Shown: piece by piece, positions 25,617-37,559 of the stretch
Position numbering within the stretch: the first letter of the stretch is position 1
How the letters are laid out: each line of letters opens with the position of its first letter
Origin: CAVVMA01 sp963830715
Lineage (GTDB): Bacteria; Desulfobacterota; Binatia; Binatales; Binataceae
NCBI GenBank assembly: GCA_963830715.1
Contig: CAWHNS010000002.1
Span: 310,001-374,000 of the forward strand
DNA length: 64,000 nt
Direction: 5' to 3'
The notes under the pieces: model-generated
Seen by the model: the letters and a program-made list of their open reading frames with translations, nothing else
The model's database searches: none
Told to the model about the DNA's origin: nothing
Translations under genes and position numbers: made by a program

Positions 25617-26225
25617 GTGGCAAGAAAAGAGCTCAAAAAAGAGATCAAGATGTATTCGGACTACAAGAGTCCGTACGCCTACCTGGCTTTCGATCCCGCC
25701 TTCGCGCTCGAAGAACGTTATCATGTGCGCCTGCGATGGATTCCATTTCAGCTTCGGATCAAGGGCAAGGGCGAACGGAGCACCTATTCCGAATACAAGG
25801 CCAGGTATTCTTATCTTGACGCACGCCGCTGGGCGAACCAGCGCGGCCTGGTGATTCGGGGTCCCCTCAAAGTCTATGACACCAGGCCCGCGCTGATCGG
25901 CGGCCTGTTCGCCGACACGCGCGGACGACTGCTCGACTACAGCCGCCGGGTCTATGAGCTGTTCTTCCGGCGCGAGCTGGAAGTTGACCAGGCCGAGGCG
26001 GTCGCCGAAGTTATCGCGAGTCTCGGCATGAGCGCCGGGGAGTATCGCGAGTATCTGTCAGGAGCCGGAGCGCGCGCCCTCGATGAGGCCGAGCAGGAGG
26101 CCGCCGCCGATCACATATTCGGCGTGCCGATATTCATTCTGGACGGCGAACCCTTCTGGGGCCATGATCGGCTGCCGGTTCTCGAAAGCCGCCTCGTCGA
26201 GAAGGGACTGGCTACCTCGCGATAG
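25617..26225 (+). CDS. DsbA/2-hydroxychromene-2-carboxylate isomerase-like thioredoxin-fold protein
   Basis: GTG 25617 gives 202 residues. The N-terminal strand and SDYKSPYAYLAF segment are as in the HCCA isomerase/FrnE group, where the CxxC of DsbA is replaced by SPYAYL. The C-terminal part has IFGVPIFILDGEPFWGHDRL, the cis-Pro thioredoxin-like end. Family enzymes are glutathione-dependent isomerases or oxidoreductases of aromatic breakdown. It follows a crotonase gene, fitting a degradation role. No signal peptide. Confidence 0.8.
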   Translation: MARKELKKEIKMYSDYKSPYAYLAFDPAFALEERYHVRLRWIPFQLRIKGKGERSTYSEYKARYSYLDARRWANQRGLVIRGPLKVYDTRPALIGGLFADTRGRLLDYSRRVYELFFRRELEVDQAEAVAEVIASLGMSAGEYREYLSGAGARALDEAEQEAAADHIFGVPIFILDGEPFWGHDRLPVLESRLVEKGLATSR

Positions 26226-26277
26226 TCTTGATTCCGTCAACAATAGCCACCGATGTGCAAATAGTCACTGATACACA

Positions 26278-27144
26278 ATGATGAGCCGCGAAGATTTCTC
26301 GTTCACCAGCAGCGATGGCCTTGAAATTGCCTGTCATCGATGGTCCGCGTCTGCCCGGCCGGCCGGGATCGTCCAGATCGCGCACGGGATGGGCGAGCAT
26401 TCGCTGCGCTACGCGCACGCCGCCGCCTTCCTGTCGCGCGCCGGCTTTCACGTCTACGCGAACGACCATCGCGGGCACGGTCATACGGTCGTGGGTCGCG
26501 AATCGCTCGGCGACTTCGGGGCCGGCGGATGGAACGCGCTGGTCGGCGATTTGGTGACGCTGACCAGACTAGCGCGCGAACGCGAGTCCGGGCTGCCGCT
26601 TGTGCTGCTCGGCCACAGCATGGGCTCGTTCGCCGCCCAGCAATATCTGCTCGACCACAGCGCGATGGTTGCCGGCGCCGTGATCTCGGGATCGGTGTCG
26701 GTCGATAAGCTCACTTTCGACGCGTCCAGGCCCGTGGATCTGGCGTCGTTCAATCAGGGTATCGACTCGCCGCGCACGCAGTTCGACTGGCTGACCCGTG
26801 ACGGCGCGATCGTCGATGCGTACATCGCCGATCCGCTTTGCGGGTTCGGCGTGGACGCGCGCTCGCTCGAAACGATGGCTGCGGCAGCGCCGCGTCTCAC
26901 CGATCCGCAGGAGATTCGGCGAATCCGTGCGAATCTGCCCATATACATACTCGCGGGCGACGGCGATCCGCTGAATCACTCGCTCGAATGGCTGACGCCG
27001 ATGGCGCGGCGCTATCGCGATGCGGGTCTCGCGGACGTGACTGAGAAATACTACAAGGGCGGCCGTCACGAGATGCTCAACGAGCTGAACCGCGACCAGG
27101 TGCTGGCGGATCTCCTGATCTGGCTGCGCCGCGTCGTAGCCTGA
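26278..27144 (+). CDS. Alpha/beta hydrolase (monoacylglycerol lipase/lysophospholipase-like)
   Basis: The 288-residue product has the Hydrolase_4 layout: oxyanion region IAHGMGEHSLRY, nucleophile elbow GHSMGS near Ser114, acid in LAGDGDPLN near residue 226 and His in GGRHEMLNE near residue 263. Two ATGs (26278 and 26281) are adjacent, with no clear ribosome binding site. It is cytoplasmic and likely an esterase or lipase of short lipids. Confidence 0.85.
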   Translation: MMSREDFSFTSSDGLEIACHRWSASARPAGIVQIAHGMGEHSLRYAHAAAFLSRAGFHVYANDHRGHGHTVVGRESLGDFGAGGWNALVGDLVTLTRLARERESGLPLVLLGHSMGSFAAQQYLLDHSAMVAGAVISGSVSVDKLTFDASRPVDLASFNQGIDSPRTQFDWLTRDGAIVDAYIADPLCGFGVDARSLETMAAAAPRLTDPQEIRRIRANLPIYILAGDGDPLNHSLEWLTPMARRYRDAGLADVTEKYYKGGRHEMLNELNRDQVLADLLIWLRRVVA

Positions 27145-27320
27145 AGTCCCGAATCTGCTTAGGGTCCCTCGCCGGCCTCAACATAGGTCGCTTCGCATAG
27201 ATCCTTCAGCTTCGCCGCGCTCGCTTCAGGAAGACATCTTATTGAACCCATAGTTCGGCCGCGGCGAGGCGTTGGTCGTGCCTGTTCCGCGTGCCCGAGA
27301 ACTCGGCTCCCCCGGTGCGC

Positions 27321-27350
27321 AGTTGCTATCATTTGCTATGATTTGCTATG
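27321..27350 (+). repeat. Three 10-bp direct repeats upstream of the DUF1329 gene
   Basis: AGTTGCTATC, ATTTGCTATG and ATTTGCTATG are in direct tandem, one helical turn each, 35 nt before the ATG of the next gene. The last unit runs into a purine-rich leader with TTGGAGAG. Such iterons could be a regulator-binding site or slippage product. Confidence 0.5.
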
Positions 27351-27384
27351 AGAAGCCGACAGTCACCTGACTTGGAGAGCAACA

Positions 27385-28683
27385 ATGGCTCAGCGTTTGG
27401 GTCTGCAAGCATCGTTCAGCGGCGCTGCCCTTTTCCTGGCGGCTTTGACTCTCTGTCCCGGCGCGCAGGCCGGGGTGAAGCCGGGAGTGGTCATATCGGC
27501 GCAGAACGCCGACAAGGTCGAAGACCAGGTCTCGCCCGGCGTCTTCTATATGGTCCGCCACGACATGCGGATGAAGATCATCGCGACCGAGCGCGTGGAT
27601 TGGCCACCGCCATACAAGGAGGCGACGGAGAAGTACTCGGCGCAAGTGCAGCTCGCTCCCGACCATCGCAGCATGATCGGCTATGTCGCCGGCCAGCCCT
27701 TCCCGCTCATCGATGTCAATGACCCGCTCGTTGCTACCAAGCTCATATGGAACAACGTCTTTCGTCCGATTAGTTCCGACGACTACGACCTGCGGTTTTA
27801 TGACTGCCAGGGTGTGTACATGCGGACCGGAGCCTCGCCAAAGATCATCACCGAGATCGAGGTGGGTCACTACGCCGGGTACAACCTTGTGGGCCGAACG
27901 GAAGTGGAGCCGATTCCGGTGGATCCCGACTTCAAGCAAAGCAACCGTCTGTGGATGGCCGCGCTCTATCCGATTATCGCGCCCTCGGAAATGCGGGGCG
28001 AGGGGATTCTCCGCTACCGCTACGCCGAAGCGAACCGCGGCGACGACAGTTGGAGCTGGACGCCGGGCAGCCGCCGCGTGCGCCGCCTGAATGAGTCCAT
28101 CCTGAGCACCACCACCGGCCCGTTTGTCACTGACGCCGATCACTTTTCCGGTTTCAACCCCAAGACGGAGCAATACAACTACCGGTTGCTGGGCGAAAAG
28201 GAGATGCTGGCGTGCGTGCACGCGGCGCACTCGCCCGAGGTGGCCTGCCCGTACGACGGCGGCGCGTCCGCCTGCCCCGAGAACTGGGAGATGCGCCACA
28301 TGTACATCGTCGAGGCGACTCCTCGCCGCGAGATCGGACAGGCGGGCGGCGCGCTCGAAGGTCGCAGCATTGTCTACCTGGATTCCGAGGCCTGGTTTGA
28401 ACCCTATGTCGACACCTACGATCAGCGCGGTCGTCTCTGGCGCGCGCATGTCTTCTGGCTGACCTACCGCGACCGGCCGGTCCCGGATGCGAGGGTGGCG
28501 ATCTATCCATTCAAGCGCGAGTTCGTGGTCGGTGTGAACGCGGTCGATACGCAGAGCGGGTTCACCACAATGTGCTACCTGCCGGGACAACACACCCCGG
28601 AGCGCGAGTGCTGGTACATCAACATGGGCGCCGTCGACAAGCAGTTCTGCACGGTCCAGGCGATGGTGAAGGCTGCGCCCTGA
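27385..28683 (+). CDS. DUF1329 domain outer-membrane-associated lipoprotein-like protein
   Basis: ATG 27385 follows TTGGAGAG. The 432-residue product has a signal peptide (ALFLAALTLCPGAQAG). It carries DUF1329-like features: KIIATERVDWPPPYKEAT, PFPLIDVNDPLVATKL, RYRYAEANRGDDSWSW, RRVRRLNES and YLDSEAWFEPYVDTYD. Structures of this family resemble LolB/LppX lipid-binding folds. In other bacteria DUF1329 genes accompany DUF1302 and RND transporters acting on sterol-like lipids. Neither partner is next to it here. It is periplasmic or envelope-located; function is inferred only at family level. Confidence 0.8.
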   Translation: MAQRLGLQASFSGAALFLAALTLCPGAQAGVKPGVVISAQNADKVEDQVSPGVFYMVRHDMRMKIIATERVDWPPPYKEATEKYSAQVQLAPDHRSMIGYVAGQPFPLIDVNDPLVATKLIWNNVFRPISSDDYDLRFYDCQGVYMRTGASPKIITEIEVGHYAGYNLVGRTEVEPIPVDPDFKQSNRLWMAALYPIIAPSEMRGEGILRYRYAEANRGDDSWSWTPGSRRVRRLNESILSTTTGPFVTDADHFSGFNPKTEQYNYRLLGEKEMLACVHAAHSPEVACPYDGGASACPENWEMRHMYIVEATPRREIGQAGGALEGRSIVYLDSEAWFEPYVDTYDQRGRLWRAHVFWLTYRDRPVPDARVAIYPFKREFVVGVNAVDTQSGFTTMCYLPGQHTPERECWYINMGAVDKQFCTVQAMVKAAP

Positions 28684-28750
28684 CAGGGTCTGGAGAAACC
28701 CCCTATGCAACCTCTTCCGCTTTCCGCAGGCCGCCAGGCGCGGGAGCGCC

Positions 28751-30067
28751 TTACTGGACGACGAACAGGCGCCATTCGCCGGGCACGCCCTTGAGGTTGT
28801 GCGCGCCGCGATCGCCGAACTGGATGCCCGAGCCGGCGACGAGGTCCCTGACGGTGCTGGAAACCAGCACTTCGCCGGGGTCGGCCATGGCTGCGACGCG
28901 CGCCCCGATATGCACCGCGATGCCGCCGACATCGTCGCCGATTAATTCGCACTCGCCGGTGTGCAGGCCGGTGCGGACCTGCAGTCCCAGCGGGCGCATT
29001 CTCTCGCGGACCGAACAGGCGCATCGTATCGCCCGCGCCGGCCCGTCGAAGGTGGCGAGCAGGCCGTCGCCGGCGGTGTTCACCTCGCGGCCGCGGAAGG
29101 TGGTCAGCTCTTTTCGCATCACTGCGTAGTAGTTGTTGAGCAGCTCGCGCCATCGCGAGTCGCCCAGCTCGGCGGCGCGCTCGGTGGAGCCCACGATATC
29201 GGTGAACATCACGGTGGCGAGCACCCGGTCGGGCTCGAGGCGATGGCGCGCGCCGGTGATGAATTCCTCGATCTCGTCGGCGATGATGTCCTGCGTCTCG
29301 TTATCCTGAACCGAATGGTCGATGCCGGGAATCTCGGCATATCTGGCTCCTGGAATGTGCTCGGCCAGGTAGCGCCCGGCTGCAACCGGCACCAGCGCGT
29401 CACCCTTGCGATGGAGGATTAGGGTCGGCACATGGATCGAAGGCAGAATGTGCCGGACGTCGATCTCGTAATTGGCTCGGAACAGGGCGGCGATAGACGC
29501 TGGACTTGCTGAGGCTCGCTCTAGCCGAGCCACCGCCTGAACGACGGCTTCATTGTTGACCTGGCTCGGGATATTTTTCGCGACGAGGGTCCCCTCGCCC
29601 CAGTGGGCGCACAGTTCGCCAAGGTCTCGCTCGAATTGCTCGGGGTCACTCCACCCCTGGAGGCTCGCCTTTATCGACGCAAACGTGCCGTACAGCACAA
29701 GGCTTGAGGTTCGCTCGGGGTAGGTGGCAGCGAACATCAGGCACATCGGGCCGCCTTCCGACCAGCCGTAGACAGTCGCCTGCTTGGAGCCGGCCGCATC
29801 CATCACCGCCCGAACGTCACCGGTCCGTTCTTCGAGGGTTTGCTCGGCGACCCGATCGGAGAGTCCCTGGCCGCGCTTGTCGAAGACGATTACCCGGGCA
29901 AAGGAAGTGAGCCTCTTCAGGAGGTGCTCTTGCACGGCGTTTTCCCAATAGAGTTCCACATGGGAGAGCGTCCCCGGAATCAGCACCATGTCGCGCGGGC
30001 CGTCACCGAAAATCCGGTAGGCGATGTGAACGTCGCCACTCTTGGCGTACTTGATTTGAGCTTCCAT
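28751..30067 (-). CDS. Alpha/beta hydrolase fused to class III adenylyl/guanylyl cyclase
   Basis: The start ATG 30065-30067 has a GAGGAAG site. Of 438 residues, about 1-270 form an alpha/beta hydrolase (GWSEGGP nucleophile near Ser101, IPGIDHSVQDNE His). Residues about 280-438 form a class III cyclase domain (VMFTDIVGSTERAAELGD with the first metal Asp, then NTAGDGLLATFDGPARAI with the second). Such fusions may make cAMP or cGMP in response to a ligand sensed by the hydrolase fold, as proposed for similar proteins in soil bacteria and actinobacteria. It is cytoplasmic. The base-specifying residues were not checked. Confidence 0.85.
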   Translation of the reverse strand: MEAQIKYAKSGDVHIAYRIFGDGPRDMVLIPGTLSHVELYWENAVQEHLLKRLTSFARVIVFDKRGQGLSDRVAEQTLEERTGDVRAVMDAAGSKQATVYGWSEGGPMCLMFAATYPERTSSLVLYGTFASIKASLQGWSDPEQFERDLGELCAHWGEGTLVAKNIPSQVNNEAVVQAVARLERASASPASIAALFRANYEIDVRHILPSIHVPTLILHRKGDALVPVAAGRYLAEHIPGARYAEIPGIDHSVQDNETQDIIADEIEEFITGARHRLEPDRVLATVMFTDIVGSTERAAELGDSRWRELLNNYYAVMRKELTTFRGREVNTAGDGLLATFDGPARAIRCACSVRERMRPLGLQVRTGLHTGECELIGDDVGGIAVHIGARVAAMADPGEVLVSSTVRDLVAGSGIQFGDRGAHNLKGVPGEWRLFVVQ

Positions 30068-30137
30068 GGCTTCCTCGCTTTCCGGCCAACATTAGCACGG
30101 CAGCATCGAAGGCGTTATCGCAGAGGGAGGAGCGCAT

Positions 30138-30245
30138 ATGAGATGTCGCAAGATCGCGCTTCAGGGCACCTGGATGTTATGCCTTGTCCTCCTGCAAGCT
30201 CGGAGCATGGCACCTTGCCGGGCTGTTTTGCTAGTGGTCCCCTAA
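30138..30245 (+). CDS. Possible small ORF with strong ribosome binding site (35 aa)
   Basis: GAGGGAGGAG sits 6-7 nt before ATG 30138. The reading gives 35 residues, with a short basic start and a hydrophobic core (WMLCLVLLQA) like a signal peptide, ending at TAA 30243-30245. It may be a genuine small membrane peptide or the 5' remnant of a secreted-protein gene. Its downstream neighbours are decayed genes, so the second is more likely. Confidence 0.3.
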   Translation: MRCRKIALQGTWMLCLVLLQARSMAPCRAVLLVVP

Positions 30246-30404
30246 AGAGGACTTCACGATTCTCACATAAGCATTGCGAACGTTGCGTACCATGCCTCGT
30301 CCGCCGCGCCGCGTTCCGCGCCGCCGGAATGAACGACGCGACGGAATAGGTGCACCGAGACCTCGGACGCGATGACAAGGATTACGCCCGCTTCGTTGAT
30401 GTCC

Positions 30405-30679
30405 GATGACATGCATGCATCGCGGTCGTCGCGCGCGACGTGGATGTACCTCACCTCGGCATACATTGGCAGCGCGTCGAGCGGCAGATGAGACTTCAAG
30501 AACCGCTGGTGAGTCCGTGCCTCGGTCAAAGCCAGTGCCACTTCGAGCGACATCTGGAACCGGCAGTCCAGCCACGGCGACAATGCCCCCAGCGGGCGCG
30601 GCTCCGGCGATTGGAAGATCAGCAGTTTGACGATCTGCTCTAGCAGTTGTTCGACAGTCGCCTGCAAGAGAAGCAGCAC
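30405..30679 (-). pseudogene. Sulfotransferase gene fragment
   Basis: The minus-strand frame contains LLIFQSPEPRPLGALSPWLD, then LTEARTHQRFLKSHLPLDAL and YIHVARDDRDACMS. This is the internal part of a PAPS-dependent sulfotransferase, including the segment near the 3'-phosphate-binding region. The N-terminal PAPS-loop is degenerate and the C-terminal half is missing, so it is a truncated remnant. Confidence 0.6.
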
Positions 30680-30749
30680 CGGGTCGGCTGTCGTTACCGA
30701 AAATTGGATCCGAACATATTGATGATGCAGTTCTTAAAGGCCTTTGGTT

Positions 30750-30790
30750 GTCGTTCTGAGCCGAGGTGGCCCGCCGAAGGCGAAGAATCT
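30750..30790. repeat. GTCATTC-type repeat, degenerate half copy
   Basis: GTCGTTCTGAGCCGAG, a spacer and GAAGGCGAAGAATCT match the left arm of the 10942-11039 element. The opposite arm is missing, so the hairpin cannot form. It lies just downstream of the decayed crotonase gene. Confidence 0.55.
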
Positions 30791-30826
30791 ACGCGGAGCG
30801 ATTTGGCTGCAAGGATTTGCAGCGAA

Positions 30827-31519
30827 TTAGAACAGGCGCGGGCCGATGAAGATGCCGTCGATGAAATGCTTGGTTGCGCGTGCCGCTCTCGGCGGCATCT
30901 TGAGCAACCGGTCTGCGATCCGCGCGCCGCGGGCATCAGTGCGCCGCCCTCGACGACGCGATTGAGCATCCCCATGTCGAACAGCTCCTTAGCCTTGTAA
31001 CGGCGGCATGCGATTAGCGCTTCCTTCGCGCGCCACGGACCCATCCGGGCCGCCAGCGCGAGCGCCGGGCCACCGGTGAACGGGTCTGGAGTGAACCTCG
31101 GGCAGCCAGAACTCCGCTCTGTCCACCGCGACGACAAAATCGAAGGCCGCGACGATCGCCCATCCGCCACCGACGGCGTGACCGTTGACCGCGCAGATCG
31201 TCATGCAGTCGAGCCTCGTGATTTGATCGAACACCCGCCCGATGAGTCGCGGCAGTCCCCGATTGCGATCGGCGAAGCTGCGCTGTCGCTCCTTCGGATC
31301 GCTGACGCCCTTCGCCGCCGACATGTCGGCTCCCGCGCAAAACGAGGCGCCCGCGCCCGTCACGATCAGCACGCGGATCTCGCGATCGTCGCGCACTTGC
31401 CGAATCAACTCCTCGAACTCGGCCATCACCTCACGGTTGACGCAATTGCGGCGGTCGGGCCGGTTGAACGTTATAGTCGCGATCGGTCCATCTTTGCCGA
31501 ACAGAAAATCGTCTGACAT
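30827..31519 (-). pseudogene. Enoyl-CoA hydratase-family gene, at least two frameshifts
   Basis: ATG 31517-31519 starts an ordinary crotonase (KDGPIATITFNRPDRRN, GAGASFCAGADMS, NGHAVGGGWAIVAAFD, EFWLPEV). The frame is lost near 31085-31100; it resumes as ALALAARMGPWRAKEALI and KELFDMGMLNRVVEGG. It shifts again near 30920-30935, then ends in RATKHFIDGIFIGPRLF at TAA 30827-30829. All segments are conserved, giving about 230 residues if repaired. Either a recent pseudogene or residual indels. Confidence 0.75.
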
Positions 31520-31642
31520 TTGATCTCTCGTCCCGTGGATTGGCGTCCCCTTTCAGACGAATGCCCCTTGCGGCTATCCAGCCGTCTCCTATTCAGGTCG
31601 CAACCGCACCGAACGTCGTCCGATCCTCAGTTTATCTCCCGG

Positions 31643-32532
31643 TCAGCTCGCGATCGTTTCCGGCACGTTGCGCAGCACGTTGAACACTACCGGCGGCACG
31701 CGCAGGCGATCGTCGGATTCGTAGATTGCGCGGACCTCCGGGAACGCCTCGTCTCCCGCGAGCGTCACCGCGGCGACGCGGTCGAGCAGCGCCTTTTTCT
31801 CGTCGCCCAGCCCGGCGTCGTTCATCTCCATCAGTCCCCAAACGTCCCACGGCAGCAATTCAATCCGATTCAGCGAGGCGAGGTCGCGCAGCACGTTGCC
31901 GGCGACAAACCACAACCCTTGCCAGACCGGAGAGGCGACAGGCCGAAGCGATTCGGATCGGCGCGACCGCTGCGGCACATCTGCCACGCGTCGCCGGCGA
32001 TGATGAAGCGATCGTCGGGCACGTCGATCGGATCGAAATCGATGTTGAAGGCCTTCCGCTGTTGCGCGTCGAGTTGCGCATCCACCAATATCCAGCGCGC
32101 CTGCCCGGCGTTCCAATACTCGCACACCCAATGGTCTTCGAGTTTGCCCGCGTTGAAGTATGAGCCGAAGCCGCATCGCGCACGCGCCGGAACACCTTGC
32201 TCGCGCAGGATCGAGCAGAGCATCACGGAAAAATGACGGCATACGCTGGGCAACCGATGGGCAGGCTCGCGCGCGATCGTGAGCGGCCGCGGATCGAGGG
32301 CGCCAATCCGGGTGCGCATTTGCGCAATCGGGCGAATGTTTCCGTCGTCGCGCTGCTCTTCGGACAGATTGAGATTGTAGAGAAACGGCGCCATATCGCG
32401 ATGAATCAGCACGCCTTGTATGACTTCGCACAGGGCTGCGATGTCCTTGGGCAGCGCACTGAACTCCGCCGCGTGCGGCCCTGGCGCGGTCATCGGCCCA
32501 TTGCCCTTGTAGTACTCGTGTGGAGATTCCAT
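31643..32532 (-). pseudogene. Transglutaminase-like protein, one frameshift
   Basis: ATG 32530-32532 begins a protein with a transglutaminase-like core: Cys in PSVCRHFSVMLCSILREQG, His in LEDHWVCEYW and Asp in WILVDAQLD. Near 31935-31942 one base appears missing. The rest (SPVWQGLWFVAGNVLRDLAS and LLPWDVWGLM) runs in another frame to 31643. The restored length is about 296 aa. It is probably a cysteine protease- or amidase-like enzyme; the substrate is unknown. Confidence 0.75.
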
Positions 32533-32548
32533 GTTTCCGCTCCTTCCG

Positions 32549-33466
32549 TTACCCCGGCGCGGCGGACTTTACGAGGACGGCGAGCCCGCGCTCGGCGGCT
32601 TTGCTCGACAAGTCCGACATCGCCTCGAGAAAATCGCGCTGGCCGCGCCAGAAGGGAAATCTTCCCAGCCTCCGGACGAGCGGCGCGGCCTCGCCGGAAA
32701 GCGCAACGTGTCCATAGCGATCATCGGGAAACGGACGCCCGCGCCAAAAGACTTCCGGGTTGGTCGATGGAGCACGGGTTTCGCGAGCCGGATGGGATTC
32801 GCCGCCGTCGCCGGCGGTGCGATCGGTCCGGGAGTCGCCGATCGCGCCCAGCATCGCCACGAATTGCTCGCGCTCCATGCCACGCAGCCGGAACAACAGA
32901 AACGGATCGCGGTCGAACTGTTCGGCCAACAGGTAATAGACCGCGGCGATGTGTTTGCATGGATTAGAGGGATCGGGGCAGTCGCAGCGGGTGATCAAAT
33001 CCTCATTCCGCGTGGGGAACAACGCGACACCCGCTTCGGCGAAACTCTGCTCCGCTTCCGGCGGCAGCACTCCGGCCATCAACCGGGCTGCGATCGCAAC
33101 CTTCGACGCCATCGCCTTGCCCACCTTGCGCCATTTGGCGATCGGTACTCGCTTGAGTTCGATCGTCACGTTGTAGGGAATCGGGATCGAGCCCTGGACC
33201 GTGGCTGTCACCTTTTGGTTGGCGATCTCGAGGTGCAGCACCTGTCCGCGCCGCGCGTACGACCGGCCCCGGTTGAGCCGGGCGCGTACCTGAAACGACT
33301 CAAGCGTCTGGATCCATCGCCGCCCCCACCAACTGGTTGCGAACTCGCCGATCCGGCTGTGCGCGCGGATACCTCCCCGTGCGGGAAGCGGAATCGAGGG
33401 CGCAGGGAAACGGCCGGAACGGTCGAATTTGACCCGTCGCGATCTCGGCCGGTTCCAGCGCGCCAT
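32549..33466 (-). CDS. SWIM zinc-finger protein
   Basis: The 305-residue protein has the SWIM motif C-x-C-x(n)-C-x-H (CDCPDPSNPCKH) near residues 162-173. The N-terminal part (IGEFATSWWGRRWIQTLESF, RGRSYARRGQVLHLEI) is shared with SWIM proteins encoded beside bacterial SNF2 helicases. The SNF2 gene lies 21 nt upstream on the same strand, so the two are probably co-transcribed and act together on DNA or nucleoprotein, as subunits of a HelZ-like pair. Confidence 0.85.
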   Translation of the reverse strand: MARWNRPRSRRVKFDRSGRFPAPSIPLPARGGIRAHSRIGEFATSWWGRRWIQTLESFQVRARLNRGRSYARRGQVLHLEIANQKVTATVQGSIPIPYNVTIELKRVPIAKWRKVGKAMASKVAIAARLMAGVLPPEAEQSFAEAGVALFPTRNEDLITRCDCPDPSNPCKHIAAVYYLLAEQFDRDPFLLFRLRGMEREQFVAMLGAIGDSRTDRTAGDGGESHPARETRAPSTNPEVFWRGRPFPDDRYGHVALSGEAAPLVRRLGRFPFWRGQRDFLEAMSDLSSKAAERGLAVLVKSAAPG

Positions 33467-33487
33467 CGATGCTCCTTCCTCGAATCT

Positions 33488-36748
<3,261 letters not shown>

Positions 36749-36799
36749 TCAGCACTTTCTCCAGAATAGTCAGCTTGAAGGAACCGGCCTCGATTGACA

Positions 36800-36814
36800 A
36801 TTGCGAATCGCAAT
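36800..36814. repeat. 15-bp palindrome in the SNF2/XDH intergenic region
   Basis: ATTGCGAATCGCAAT is a perfect 7-1-7 palindrome, 52 nt upstream of the SNF2 start and divergent from the molybdoenzyme genes. It may be an operator. The rest of 36749-37076 shows no gene. Confidence 0.4.
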
Positions 36815-36919
36815 CGCGAGGCGGGCGTTATCAACAACGCACGGGTCGCGAAGTGACGGTTGCCCGGTTTGACATGGAGTGCGATGTTCGCGAGCTAATC
36901 CGGCTACGGGATCCCCCAC

Positions 36920-36947
36920 TTGCCATTATACTCCGAGTTTGTAACAT
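36920..36947 (+). promoter_or_regulatory. Possible promoter for the 2Fe-2S/molybdopterin operon
   Basis: TTGCCA (36920-36925) and TAACAT (36942-36947) are 16 bp apart in an AT-richer patch, 130 nt before the 2Fe-2S subunit start. The match is moderate; no other candidate is better in this gap. Confidence 0.35.
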
Positions 36948-37076
36948 TTCCCGACTCACCAGCAGCACCCTCACCTTGTTGGCTCGCGCCGCCCTCTCCA
37001 TGCGCCGGGGCGACGCAACCAAGCGGTAGAGGTGCGGGCGAGTCAAAGGCCACGGGATGTGCTTTAATCGCGTGTG

Positions 37077-37559
37077 ATGAGCGCCACACACATCTTGCGC
37101 GTGAACGGCGGGCGGTTCGAGGTGGCCGCCGACTATGCGGACACGCCGCTGCTCTACGTTCTCCGCGACGATCTGGGCCTCAAGGGAACGCGGTTCGGAT
37201 GCGGCGAGGGAAACTGCGGCGCGTGCGCGGTGTTGATCGACGGTCGCGCCCAGCGATCGTGCGAGCTGCCGGTCTGGTCCGTGGAGGGCAAGTCGATCAT
37301 GACGATCGAAGGCCTCGACGCGATCGACCGGCTGCGTCCATTGAAGCAGGCCTTCCTCGATTTCCAGGCCGGACAGTGCGGTTACTGCCTCTCCGGGATC
37401 ATCATGACCGTGGCGGAACTGATCGATGCGGGCGGCGAGCCGTCCCGGCAAAGGATTGTCGAAGCACTCGATCGCAATCTCTGCCGATGCGGCGCTCACG
37501 CCCGAATCATCGCTGCGATAGAGGCGGCCTGGAGCAAGTTACGGGGAAGCGCACCATGA
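37077..37559 (+). CDS. 2Fe-2S subunit of a xanthine-dehydrogenase-family enzyme
   Basis: ATG 37077 (a GTG precedes it) gives 160 residues. The plant-ferredoxin-like cluster is CGEGNCGAC...RSC, and the second, alpha-helical cluster is CGYCLSG...LCRCG. This is the small electron-transfer subunit of molybdenum hydroxylases. Its stop overlaps the catalytic-subunit start by 4 nt (ATGA). No FAD subunit gene is adjacent, resembling IorA/IorB-type two-subunit enzymes. Confidence 0.88.
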   Translation: MSATHILRVNGGRFEVAADYADTPLLYVLRDDLGLKGTRFGCGEGNCGACAVLIDGRAQRSCELPVWSVEGKSIMTIEGLDAIDRLRPLKQAFLDFQAGQCGYCLSGIIMTVAELIDAGGEPSRQRIVEALDRNLCRCGAHARIIAAIEAAWSKLRGSAP

